Below the pieces are notes generated by a model. That model searched no databases. It was not told the DNA's origin and worked only from the letters and a program-made list of their open reading frames with translations. From an uncultured Eubacteriales bacterium (GTDB taxonomy: Bacteria; Bacillota; Clostridia; Oscillospirales; Ruminococcaceae), in the NCBI GenBank assembly GCA_902493155.1, contig CABUOE010000087.1, positions 1 to 8,862 on the forward strand: a stretch of 8,862 nucleotides of DNA. The letters run 5' to 3'. Each line of letters opens with the position of its first letter. Position 1 is the first letter of the stretch. Position numbers and translations under genes: made by a program. Below, piece by piece: positions 1 to 6,768 of this stretch.

Positions 1-1232
1 GAAGGTTTCTTCGCCAGAAAAATGCCGCCGTTGTGGGTGCTGTCGGAGTAGTGGAACTCGTGGGCGTTGATGGTTTCCCCTTTCTCACAGAGGAGGTTTT
101 TCACCTGGGCCTTGAGGGTCAGGTACCCGAACCGGGTGAGCTTATCTGTCATCCGCCCCTCCCCGCTTAAAAGCCCCGCCATGGGGTAGCTCCTGCTCTC
201 AGAAGGAGAAAGCGCCTCCTGTAGGTAGAGGAACCCGCCGCACCCAGCGTAGATGGGAACTTCCCGCTTTGCGGCGGCTCGGAGGCTGTCGAGAAACGGC
301 TGGTTGGCCGAGAGTTTTGGGGCGTGAAGTTCCGGGTAGCCGCCGCCGAAGATGAGGCCATCTAAGTTTTCCGGAAGCGACCGATCGGTAAGCGGAGAGA
401 AAAAAACGATTTTTGCGCCCAGCTCCTCCAACAAATCCAGATTGTCCCGGTAGTAAAAGCAAAATGCGTGATCCAGCGCTACCCCGATGCGGCAGCTGCC
501 CGCCGGGGAAATGGTCATCGGCTCATAGGAAAGCGGGGCCGCCGTCCCAGAAAGCTCTAAAATCCCGTCCAAATCCATAGTCTCGGCGGCTTTTTCCCCC
601 AAAAGCTGCACCTTTTGCTGCAGCGAGGAAACTTCCCCCGCTGTGACAAGCCCCAGGTGTCGGCTTTCAAAGGCCGCTTCGGGGATGGGCGGCAGGTATC
701 CCAGCGGCTTTAAACCGGCCTGCTCTTCGATGATCCGCCTGTACATGGGGTAGGACATGGGAGTGGCCCCATTGAGGATTACCCCGGCGATCCGATTGGG
801 GAGAAATTCCAGAAAGCCCTTCAGCTCAGCGGCCAGAGAGAGGGATTTCCCCTTGCAGTTTGCCACCAAAATCACCGGCGTTTCGGTGATTTCGCTCAAG
901 TGGTGGGAGGACGCCTCGGTCCTGTCCCCGGAGAGGCCGTCGTAAAATCCCATGACCCCTTCCATAAGGGCCAGCGAGGCGTCTTGGCCGTTTTTTGCAA
1001 GGAGGGACTTGACCGCCTGTTCCCCGCAAAGGAACAAATCGAGATTCCGGGAGGGAACCCCCACCACCCGACTGTGGAACATAGGGTCGATGTAGTCGGG
1101 GCCGCACTTGAAGGCGACGACTTGCTGGCCCTGAGCCTTCAAAGCAGACAGCAGCGCGCAGGTCACCGTCGTTTTTCCGCAGCCGCTTTGGGTGCCGGCG
1201 ATCATGATTCTCGGAAGACGGCATTTTTCCAT
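1..1232 (-). CDS. cbiA: Cobyrinic acid a,c-diamide synthase CbiA, 3' end beyond window
   Basis: Glutamine- and ATP-dependent amidation of the a and c side chains of cobyrinic acid, in the cytoplasm. The minus-strand frame from the ATG at 1232 is open for 410 full codons and leaves the window with no stop, so the C-terminus is missing; the family is usually about 450-460 residues. An N-terminal dethiobiotin-synthetase-like ATPase domain begins with a P-loop, GTQSGCGKTT (residues 13-22), followed by GPDYIDP (44-50) and EGVMGFYDG (91-99). A C-terminal class I glutamine amidotransferase domain follows from about residue 247, with FGGGYPEL (295-302), the putative nucleophile Cys331 in YAGCGGFLYL, and HEFHYS (391-396). 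Oddity: the residue before the nucleophile is Gly where the family usually has Glu. It lies downstream of cbiE-cbiT after a 68-base gap. A GGGGG tract 7 bases before the ATG is a modest ribosome site. The family call is secure; CobB (aerobic a,c-diamide synthase) is the homologous alternative, disfavoured by the anaerobic neighbours. Confidence 0.95.
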   Translation of the reverse strand, partial: MEKCRLPRIMIAGTQSGCGKTTVTCALLSALKAQGQQVVAFKCGPDYIDPMFHSRVVGVPSRNLDLFLCGEQAVKSLLAKNGQDASLALMEGVMGFYDGLSGDRTEASSHHLSEITETPVILVANCKGKSLSLAAELKGFLEFLPNRIAGVILNGATPMSYPMYRRIIEEQAGLKPLGYLPPIPEAAFESRHLGLVTAGEVSSLQQKVQLLGEKAAETMDLDGILELSGTAAPLSYEPMTISPAGSCRIGVALDHAFCFYYRDNLDLLEELGAKIVFFSPLTDRSLPENLDGLIFGGGYPELHAPKLSANQPFLDSLRAAAKREVPIYAGCGGFLYLQEALSPSESRSYPMAGLLSGEGRMTDKLTRFGYLTLKAQVKNLLCEKGETINAHEFHYSDSTHNGGIFLAKKP

Positions 1233-1256
1233 CCAAAAGCCCCCATTTCTGACGAA

Positions 1257-1285
1257 ATTTTACTGTAAAGTATTATTCTTTACAT
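1257..1285 (-). promoter_or_regulatory. Possible internal sigma-A-type promoter for cbiA
   Basis: On the minus strand, TAAAAT (1257-1262) matches the -10 consensus at five of six positions. ATGTAA (1280-1285) lies 17 bases upstream as a weak -35, with three of six matches. This would start transcription roughly 18 bases before the cbiA ATG. The region is clearly AT-rich against GC-rich flanks. The -35 is poor and AT-rich sequence produces chance -10 matches, so this is a candidate only. Confidence 0.35.
1264..1284. promoter_or_regulatory. Perfect inverted repeat, candidate operator before cbiA
   Basis: TGTAAAG (1264-1270) and CTTTACA (1278-1284) are perfect inverted 7-mers separated by seven AT-only bases. 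A shorter palindrome, TTTAC-T-GTAAA (1259-1269), overlaps its left arm. The dyad covers the -35/spacer of the putative cbiA promoter, as expected of a repressor or activator site. As RNA it would be a weak, AT-rich 7-bp stem without a following U-run, so a terminator is unlikely. I do not recognise the motif as the site of a named regulator. Confidence 0.45.
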
Positions 1286-1300
1286 ATTACAAATCCCTTA

Positions 1301-2518
1301 TTACCGGGCTTTTTCCGCTGTGATAATGGTGACGGGGTTTTGAGCCTCCATCAGGTGATAAGGCCCTGCTTTCCGCGCTTTAGAGACGTTTACCGTGACG
1401 ATTTCCGCCTCGCAATGAAGCTTTTGCAGTACCGAAAGCGCATTGGCTGTTGTTTCCAGCGTAATGGCGTTCAAAACGACCCGCAAGTCTGGATTCCGCT
1501 CAAAGAGGAGCGTCAAAATCTCCCGGAGCTTGCCGCCGCTGCCGCCGATGAACACCTTGTCCGGCGCAGGCAAACTCGGAAGACAGTCCGGAGCTTCACC
1601 CAAAACCGGGACGAGGTTATAAGCCCCCATTTTTTTCCGGTTCTGCCGGATGAGCCCAAGCGCCTCCTCCCGATGTTCGACGGCGTACACCGTGCCATCC
1701 GATGCCTTCCGGGCAAGCTCCACCGACACCGAACCCGTCCCCGCACCGATGTCCCAGACGGTATCTTCGGGATTCACCCGCAGTTTGGCTGCCGACAGGA
1801 TGCGCACCTCTTCCTTGGTCATGGGGACGCTTCCCCGGACAAAATCCTCGTCCCGAAGGGAGAGATGGGCGCTGACATAAGCGGGATTCTCGATAAACAG
1901 CACCGTCAGGTCAGAGAAAATCTCCTGCGAAAGTTCCTCCGCCGTCCCGGAGAGAATCCGCTCGTCTTCCATCGAAAGGTTCTCCCCGGCGGACACCCGG
2001 ACCTGCGCAAGCCCCTGATCCGCCAGCTCCCGGCAGATGTCGTGGGCTTTGTGTTTCCCCCCGGTGAGGACGAACACCGCCGGATGGTAGGAAACTACCC
2101 CCAACACCGAACCTTCCCTGCCGTGGAGGCTTACAACCTTAATATTTTCATAGGAGCGCCCCAGCTTGGCGAGAAAATACTGCATACTGCTTAACCCGCA
2201 GCAGATTTCCACATCGCACTGTTCCTTGAGCGCTGCGTGAAGCCGTTTGGCCGCACTGAAAAACCCGGCGTCCCCGGAAAGCAGAAGCCCTACCGACCGA
2301 GTTTTGTCGGAAAGAGCCCTCTGAGCCAGTTCCCCCACAGGCACCGGGACGGCGTCCGGCCGGATCAAGGAACAGAGGGCGCAGAGCCGCCCGGTCCCGT
2401 ACACGCTGGATACGCTCGTGAGGATGTCCCGGGCTTTTGCCGTCAAAAGCTGGAGATTCCCCGGGCCCATGCCGATGAGGAATACTTTTTTTCGTCTGTC
2501 TGGTAGGATGATGGGCAT
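1301..2518 (-). CDS. cbiET: Precorrin/cobalt-precorrin methyltransferase fusion CbiE-CbiT (CobL-like)
   Basis: Two S-adenosylmethionine enzymes in one 405-residue chain: CbiE methylates the corrin ring at C5, and CbiT methylates C15 and decarboxylates the C12 acetate. The CbiE half (about residues 1-215) opens with the tetrapyrrole-methylase motif LIGMGPGNLQLLT (14-26) and has SGDAGFFS (81-88). The CbiT half (about 224-405) opens with RGSVPMTKEEVR (228-239), followed by a Rossmann SAM-binding loop VWDIGAGTGSVSVELA (254-269) and FIGGSGGKLREIL (323-335). The length matches aerobic CobL, but CbiX next door points to the cobalt-early pathway. Start: the ATG at 2518 has AAAGGGG 7 bases upstream; an in-frame TTG at 2539 has nothing comparable. 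The gap after cbiX is 41 bases. Both domains look intact. Confidence 0.95.
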   Translation of the reverse strand: MPIILPDRRKKVFLIGMGPGNLQLLTAKARDILTSVSSVYGTGRLCALCSLIRPDAVPVPVGELAQRALSDKTRSVGLLLSGDAGFFSAAKRLHAALKEQCDVEICCGLSSMQYFLAKLGRSYENIKVVSLHGREGSVLGVVSYHPAVFVLTGGKHKAHDICRELADQGLAQVRVSAGENLSMEDERILSGTAEELSQEIFSDLTVLFIENPAYVSAHLSLRDEDFVRGSVPMTKEEVRILSAAKLRVNPEDTVWDIGAGTGSVSVELARKASDGTVYAVEHREEALGLIRQNRKKMGAYNLVPVLGEAPDCLPSLPAPDKVFIGGSGGKLREILTLLFERNPDLRVVLNAITLETTANALSVLQKLHCEAEIVTVNVSKARKAGPYHLMEAQNPVTIITAEKAR

Positions 2519-2525
2519 AATTTCG

Positions 2526-2532
2526 CCCCTTT
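2526..2532 (-). promoter_or_regulatory. Ribosome binding site deciding the cbiE-cbiT start
   Basis: AAAGGGG lies 7 bases before the ATG at 2518. It would fall inside the coding sequence if the TTG at 2539 were used, so it favours the shorter 405-residue product. Confidence 0.75.
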
Positions 2533-2559
2533 CATTCAAGATGATATCGGCTTTGACGA

Positions 2560-2922
2560 TTACAGCACTTCCCGCACCCGGTCGCAGAGCACGTCGGCGA
2601 TGCGGGGATCGGCGCCCAGGGTGCTCCCAAGCCGTATTTTCAGGCCAGGATGGGAGGAAAGATATTCTTTGATCTCCTTTGGGATATCCTCTCTAATGTG
2701 GATGCCGGAAAAGAGAAAATACGGCACTACTACGATGTCGTCCGCCCCCTGCTCCACCAGTTTATCGAGACCTTTGGCAAGGTTTACGTCGCAAAATTCC
2801 ATGTAGGCCTGCTCCATGAGGACGTGGCTCAATTTTTCCTGGACGATGGAAAAGACCTCCTCCATGGTTTTGATGGTTTCCGGCTCCCGGCTTCCGTGTG
2901 CAATAATGAGGATTCCTTTCAT
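2560..2922 (-). CDS. cbiX: Short-form sirohydrochlorin cobaltochelatase CbiX
   Basis: ATP-independent class II chelatase that inserts Co2+ into sirohydrochlorin, the committed step of the anaerobic cobalamin pathway. At 120 residues it is a single-domain short form, which in this family works as a homodimer; long bacterial CbiX proteins carry two such halves. Recognition: N-terminal ILIIAHGSREP (4-14) with metal-binding His9; VVVPYFLFSGIH (64-75) with second His75; then REDIP (77-81) and a C-terminal GADPRIADVL (103-112). It starts 16 bases after the hemL stop. The ribosome site is AAAGGA (2933-2938), 10 bases from the ATG, or CAGG (2927-2930), 4 bases away. The closely related SirB ferrochelatase for siroheme has the same fold and motifs, so iron insertion cannot be excluded. 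The position directly before cbiE-cbiT favours cobalt. Confidence 0.88.
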   Translation of the reverse strand: MKGILIIAHGSREPETIKTMEEVFSIVQEKLSHVLMEQAYMEFCDVNLAKGLDKLVEQGADDIVVVPYFLFSGIHIREDIPKEIKEYLSSHPGLKIRLGSTLGADPRIADVLCDRVREVL

Positions 2923-2938
2923 GATACCTGATTCCTTT

Positions 2939-4234
2939 CTAAAATAAGCCTTCCGCCTTCATCTGGGCGAAGGTCTCCTTCGCCGTCTGAAGGGTGCTGT
3001 CAATGTCTGTTTCTGTATGGGCGTTGCCGATGAAAATCGCCTCGAACTGGGAGGGTGCGAGATAGATTCCACCTGTGAGCATCCCCTTGAAGTACCGGGC
3101 GAAAAGCGCGGTATCGCACTGCTGCGCTTCCGCGTAATTTCTGACGCCGCCCTCCCGGAAAAACAGGCAGCAAAGGGAACCTGCCCGGGTTACCGAAGCG
3201 GGAACCCCGTACTTTTTGATGAGGGTGTTAAGCCCGCTTTCCAGCTTTTGCCCCAGCTGATCGATATGGCGGTAAATTTCCGGGTGCTCATCTAAGATTT
3301 TAAGCTGGGCAAGCCCCGCCGCCATGGCCACGGGATTCCCAGACAAGGTGCCCGCCTGGTAGACCTTTCCGGTGGGCGAAACGGTTTCCATCAGCTTGCG
3401 GCTGCCGCAGTAAGCTCCCACCGGCATACCGCCGCCGATGATTTTCCCGAAGGTCACAAGGTCGGCTTTGACCGAAAAATACTCCTGGGCGCCGCCTTTT
3501 GAGAGCCGGAACCCGGTAATCACCTCATCGAAGATGAGCAGGGCCCCATTCTGGTCGCAGATTTTACGCAGCCCTTCTAAAAATCCCTTCTCCGGCGGCA
3601 CCACACCCATGTTGGCCGCCACCGGCTCGACGATAATTGCGGCGATTTCACCGGGGTACTGCTCAAAAAACTGTTTTACGCTGGAAAGGTCGTTATACTC
3701 TGCCGTCAGGGTGTCCTCCGCCGCCTTCCCCGGCACCCCCAGGCTGCTGGGAACCCCCGCCGTCATCAATCCAGAGCCCGCTTTGACCAGCATGGCGTCG
3801 CTGTGGCCGTGGTAACACCCGGCAAACTTGACGATCTTGTCCCGGCCGGTAGCGCCTCTCGCCAGGCGGATGGCGCTCATGACCGCCTCGGTGCCGGAAT
3901 TGACCATCCGCACCATCTCAATATGGGGCACCATCTTGACGATAAGCTTCGCCATCTCCACCTCCCGTGCGGTGGGTGCGCCGAAGCTGAGGCCCTGCTG
4001 CGCCGCCTCGATGACGGCATCGCAGACCCGCGAGTCTGCCTGCCCTAAAATCATCGGGCCCCAGGAGCCGATGTAGTCGATGTATTCCCTTCCGTCCTCG
4101 TCGAATATGCGGGCGCCTTTGGCCTTCCCGATAAAGGGCGGCTCCAGCCCCACCGACTGATAGGCCCGAACCGGGCTGTTGACCCCGCCGGGGATGACTT
4201 TTTTGGCCTCCCGGAACAAATCAGTACTTCTCAT
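2939..4234 (-). CDS. hemL: Glutamate-1-semialdehyde 2,1-aminomutase HemL
   Basis: PLP-dependent conversion of glutamate-1-semialdehyde to 5-aminolevulinate, the last step of the C5 route. At 431 residues it has the normal family length. Class III aminotransferase features are clear: an N-terminal VIPGGVNSPVRAY (13-25); GSWGPMILGQ (56-65); NSGTEAVMSAIRLAR (112-126); FAGCYHGHSD (137-146); FDEVITGFR (235-243) with PLP-binding Asp236; and TFGKIIGGGMPVGAY (261-275), where Lys264 is the expected Schiff-base lysine. The ATG at 4234 shares its A with the TGA of hemB (TGATG), suggesting translational coupling. AGGGGGA (4244-4250), inside hemB, lies 9 bases upstream. Its partner HemA (glutamyl-tRNA reductase) is not encoded in the window. 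Confidence 0.97.
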   Translation of the reverse strand: MRSTDLFREAKKVIPGGVNSPVRAYQSVGLEPPFIGKAKGARIFDEDGREYIDYIGSWGPMILGQADSRVCDAVIEAAQQGLSFGAPTAREVEMAKLIVKMVPHIEMVRMVNSGTEAVMSAIRLARGATGRDKIVKFAGCYHGHSDAMLVKAGSGLMTAGVPSSLGVPGKAAEDTLTAEYNDLSSVKQFFEQYPGEIAAIIVEPVAANMGVVPPEKGFLEGLRKICDQNGALLIFDEVITGFRLSKGGAQEYFSVKADLVTFGKIIGGGMPVGAYCGSRKLMETVSPTGKVYQAGTLSGNPVAMAAGLAQLKILDEHPEIYRHIDQLGQKLESGLNTLIKKYGVPASVTRAGSLCCLFFREGGVRNYAEAQQCDTALFARYFKGMLTGGIYLAPSQFEAIFIGNAHTETDIDSTLQTAKETFAQMKAEGLF

Positions 4235-5217
4235 CAGCCGATGTCCCCCTTTTTCATGGCCTCGGCCAGTTCCTTGGCGTAGTAGGAAATGAGAATATCC
4301 GCTCCCGCCCGATAGATGCTGACGGCGCTTTCACACATGACGTTATATTCGTCGATGAGTCCCCGATCGGCCGCAGCCTTTATCATGGCGTACTCGCCGC
4401 TGACGCTGTAGGCCGCCAAAGGAAGCGTCGTCTCCTCCTTTACCGCCCGGATCACGTCCAGGTAAGCGAGGGCGGGCTTCACCATCAGCGCGTCGGCCCC
4501 TTCTTCGATGTCGAGCCACACTTCCTTGAGAGCCTCCCGCACATTGTGGAAGTCCATCTGGTACCCCTTCCGATCCCCAAATGCAGGGGCCGACCCTGCC
4601 GCGTCCCGGAACGGCCCGTAGAATGCCGAGGCGTACTTGACAGCGTAGGACAGGATGGGAATATTTTGGTACCCGTTTTGATCCAGCGCCTCCCGGATAG
4701 CCCCGATGCGCCCGTCCATCATGTCGGAGGGCGCCACCATGTCAGCTCCCGCCTCCACGTGGGACAGGGCAATTTTCTGGAGATAGGGCAAGGTTTTGTC
4801 GTTGTCCACCTGCTGACCGCTCAAAATGCCGCAGTGGCCGTGAGAGGTGTACTCGCACATGCAGATGTCGGTGACAAGGTAGAGCTCCGGATACCGCTCC
4901 TTGAGGATGCGGATGCCCTGCTGCAATGCGCCGTTGGGGTTATAGGATTCGCTGCCGCAGTCGTCCTTGTGAGCGGGCAAACCGAAGAGCAGCAGGGCGT
5001 TGACGCCGGATTTGAGGGCTTCCTCGGCGATTTCGCTCACCCGGTCAGGGCTATAATGGTACTGCCCCGGCAGGGACGGGATCTCTTCCCTGATGTTCTG
5101 CCCTTCCCGGATAAAGATGGGCAGGATGAGGGAGTCGGGGGACATACGAGTCTCCCGCATCATCTTACGCAAAGTGAGCCCGTTTCTCAAACGGCGGGGA
5201 CGGATAGTTTGATTCAT
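4234..5217 (-). CDS. hemB: Porphobilinogen synthase (5-aminolevulinate dehydratase) HemB
   Basis: Condenses two 5-aminolevulinate molecules to porphobilinogen; cytoplasmic, octameric in the family. The length of 327 residues is typical. The zinc triad is the cysteine-rich type, DICMCEY...HGHC with Cys119, Cys121 and Cys129, unlike the aspartate-rich magnesium/potassium type. Active-site lysines are Lys194 in SYAVKYASAFYGPFRDA and Lys247 in ALMVKPALAYLD. The substrate-contacting SVSGEY is at 271-276. AGAGGA (5224-5229) lies 6 bases before the ATG. It follows cobA-hemD by 17 bases and overlaps the hemL start by one base. Confidence 0.97.
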   Translation of the reverse strand: MNQTIRPRRLRNGLTLRKMMRETRMSPDSLILPIFIREGQNIREEIPSLPGQYHYSPDRVSEIAEEALKSGVNALLLFGLPAHKDDCGSESYNPNGALQQGIRILKERYPELYLVTDICMCEYTSHGHCGILSGQQVDNDKTLPYLQKIALSHVEAGADMVAPSDMMDGRIGAIREALDQNGYQNIPILSYAVKYASAFYGPFRDAAGSAPAFGDRKGYQMDFHNVREALKEVWLDIEEGADALMVKPALAYLDVIRAVKEETTLPLAAYSVSGEYAMIKAAADRGLIDEYNVMCESAVSIYRAGADILISYYAKELAEAMKKGDIG

Positions 5218-5223
5218 GGATAT

Positions 5224-5229
5224 TCCTCT
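5224..5229 (-). promoter_or_regulatory. Strong ribosome binding site of hemB
   Basis: AGAGGA is 6 bases before the hemB ATG at 5217, between the cobA-hemD stop and hemB. Position and sequence fix the hemB start. Confidence 0.75.
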
Positions 5230-5234
5230 TTTCT

Positions 5235-6716
5235 CTATTTCAAATGGGCTAATACGGTTTCAACAAGACTCTCCACCGACGAAACGTCGGAAACGACGGC
5301 CTTCATGCCGTATTTGCTCGCAGCCTTAGCAGTTTGCCGGCCGATGCAGAAGGCAGTGACCGCCGACAAATCCTTGCCCGGAAGGGACTGGGCAAAGCCT
5401 TCCACCGTAGATGCGCTGGTGAAAATCACGCCGTCGGACGTGAGAATCTCCCCGGCGTTTTCCGGCGGCTCCACGCGCAAGACCGTTCGGTAAAGGGGCC
5501 AATAGTCGTAGCAAACCGCCTCTCCGAACACTTTTTCAATGCCGCCGGAGGATTTTTCCGGCCCCAGCACCAAAACTCTGTCTTCAGGCAGTAGCTCCGC
5601 CTTGACAAGCTCCGCCAGATGCTCCCCATCGTAAATTTGGGGCACACAGTCGGCGAAAATACCGTAAGCTTTCAGCGCCTCGGCAGTCTGCTTCCCGACA
5701 GCGCCGATTTTTGCCCCGGAGAGGGCGCGCACGTCTCTCCCCGACGAAAACAGTCCCTCGAAAAAGGCCTCCACCCCGTTTTTAGAGGTAAAAAGCAACC
5801 ATCGATAGACGGAAAGGTTCTCGAAAGTCTCATTCGTTATCAGCAGCCGCTCGGTTTCGATGCAGGGGTAGGAAATCACCTCCGCCCCCAGCTCCCGAAG
5901 CCGCTTAGTTAAGGTGCCTGCCGACGCTTTTGGCCGGGTGGCCACGAGCGTTCTACCCTTGAGGGGAAGCCTCTCAAACCAGTCAAACCGTTCCCCATAG
6001 GAACAGACCTCTCCCACTACGATAATGGCAGGAGAATGAATTTTGGCCTCCCGGGCCTCTTTCGCCAGAGTGTCCACCGTGGCAACAATTTTCCGCTGCT
6101 CCGGACGGGTGCCGTTTTCGACGACGGCGGCGGGGGTTTCCCCGTCCATTCCGGCCTCCAATAGTCCCGCCATCAGCTCCGGCAGAGAGGAAACTCCCAT
6201 GAGGAAAATCAGGGTGCCGTTCAGTCCGACGAGGGCCTTATAGTTGATAGAAAGCGCCTTTCCCTTCCGGGCGTGACCGGTAATGATGTGTATGGACGAG
6301 CAGGCGTCCCGATGGGTGACGGGAATCCCGGCGTAGCAGGCCGCGGCGATGGCGGAAGTTATCCCCGGCACCACCGTAAACGGGATATCGTGTTCACTTA
6401 AAAGTTCCAGCTCTTCCCCGCCCCGACCAAAGACGAAGGGGTCGCCCCCTTTTAGCCGGACGACGAAATTGCCGTCCAAGGCTTCCCTCAGGAGAATTTC
6501 GTTGATTTCCTCCTGCGGAACGGGATGGTTTCCGGCGTTTTTGCCCACGTCGATACATTTGACGCCCGCCGGAATTTCGTCCAATATTTCCCGGGAAACC
6601 AACCGGTCGTAGACCACCACATCGGCCCTTTGGAGGAGCGCCGCCCCCTTCCGAGTCAGAAGCCCTCCGTCTCCCGGCCCCGCGCCAACGAGGGCGACGA
6701 AACCACTTTTTTTCAT
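5235..6716 (-). CDS. cobA-hemD: Uroporphyrinogen-III C-methyltransferase / uroporphyrinogen-III synthase fusion (CobA-HemD)
   Basis: Bifunctional protein of 493 residues. The C-terminal HemD domain (about 255-493) cyclises hydroxymethylbilane with D-ring inversion to uroporphyrinogen III. The N-terminal CobA/SUMT domain (about 5-245) then methylates it at C2 and C7 to precorrin-2 using SAM. CobA marks: VGAGPGDGGLLT (10-21), VVYDRLVS (34-41), RLKGGDPFVFGRGGEE (87-102), VVPGITSA (115-122). HemD is poorly conserved but typical: LVATRPKASAGTL (257-269), LLFTSKNGVEAF (307-318), AVGKQTAEAL (339-348), VIFTSASTVEGF (430-441) and CIGRQTA (457-463). The fusion is common in Clostridia. Start choice: the ATG at 6716 is preferred, because the AGAGGA at 6729-6734 directly abuts the alternative ATG at 6728. 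That would add four residues (MGIQ) ahead of the preferred Met. It follows hemC by about 50 bases. Confidence 0.95.
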   Translation of the reverse strand: MKKSGFVALVGAGPGDGGLLTRKGAALLQRADVVVYDRLVSREILDEIPAGVKCIDVGKNAGNHPVPQEEINEILLREALDGNFVVRLKGGDPFVFGRGGEELELLSEHDIPFTVVPGITSAIAAACYAGIPVTHRDACSSIHIITGHARKGKALSINYKALVGLNGTLIFLMGVSSLPELMAGLLEAGMDGETPAAVVENGTRPEQRKIVATVDTLAKEAREAKIHSPAIIVVGEVCSYGERFDWFERLPLKGRTLVATRPKASAGTLTKRLRELGAEVISYPCIETERLLITNETFENLSVYRWLLFTSKNGVEAFFEGLFSSGRDVRALSGAKIGAVGKQTAEALKAYGIFADCVPQIYDGEHLAELVKAELLPEDRVLVLGPEKSSGGIEKVFGEAVCYDYWPLYRTVLRVEPPENAGEILTSDGVIFTSASTVEGFAQSLPGKDLSAVTAFCIGRQTAKAASKYGMKAVVSDVSSVESLVETVLAHLK

Positions 6717-6728
6717 CTGAATCCCCAT

Positions 6729-6734
6729 TCCTCT
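6729..6734 (-). promoter_or_regulatory. Ribosome binding site of cobA-hemD, ambiguous spacing
   Basis: AGAGGA touches the upstream ATG (6728) with no spacer and lies 12 bases from the downstream ATG (6716). Twelve is long but workable and zero is not, which favours 6716. The choice is not certain. Confidence 0.5.
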
Positions 6735-6768
6735 TCAAATTTACTTTGGTTCGCAGCATTTTACCCTG

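Noticed and set aside
826..1236. Minus-strand open frame starting with TTG just upstream of the cbiA ATG
   Set aside because: It is out of frame with cbiA and reads as Arg/Gly-rich noise. The cbiA frame contains the P-loop and amidotransferase motifs.
1264..1284. The dyad as a transcription terminator after cbiE-cbiT
   Set aside because: The stem would be seven mostly A-U pairs and is not followed by a U-run on the transcribed strand.
1340..2194. Long plus-strand open frame (284 codons) opposite cbiE-cbiT
   Set aside because: It is antisense to an unmistakable two-domain methyltransferase. Its translation is rich in Arg, Pro and His with no recognisable motif, as expected from the reverse of GC-rich codons.
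4546..5493. Long plus-strand open frame (315 codons) opposite hemB and the end of cobA-hemD
   Set aside because: It spans two genuine opposite-strand genes and their junction, with low-complexity Val/His/Gly-rich translation and no family resemblance.
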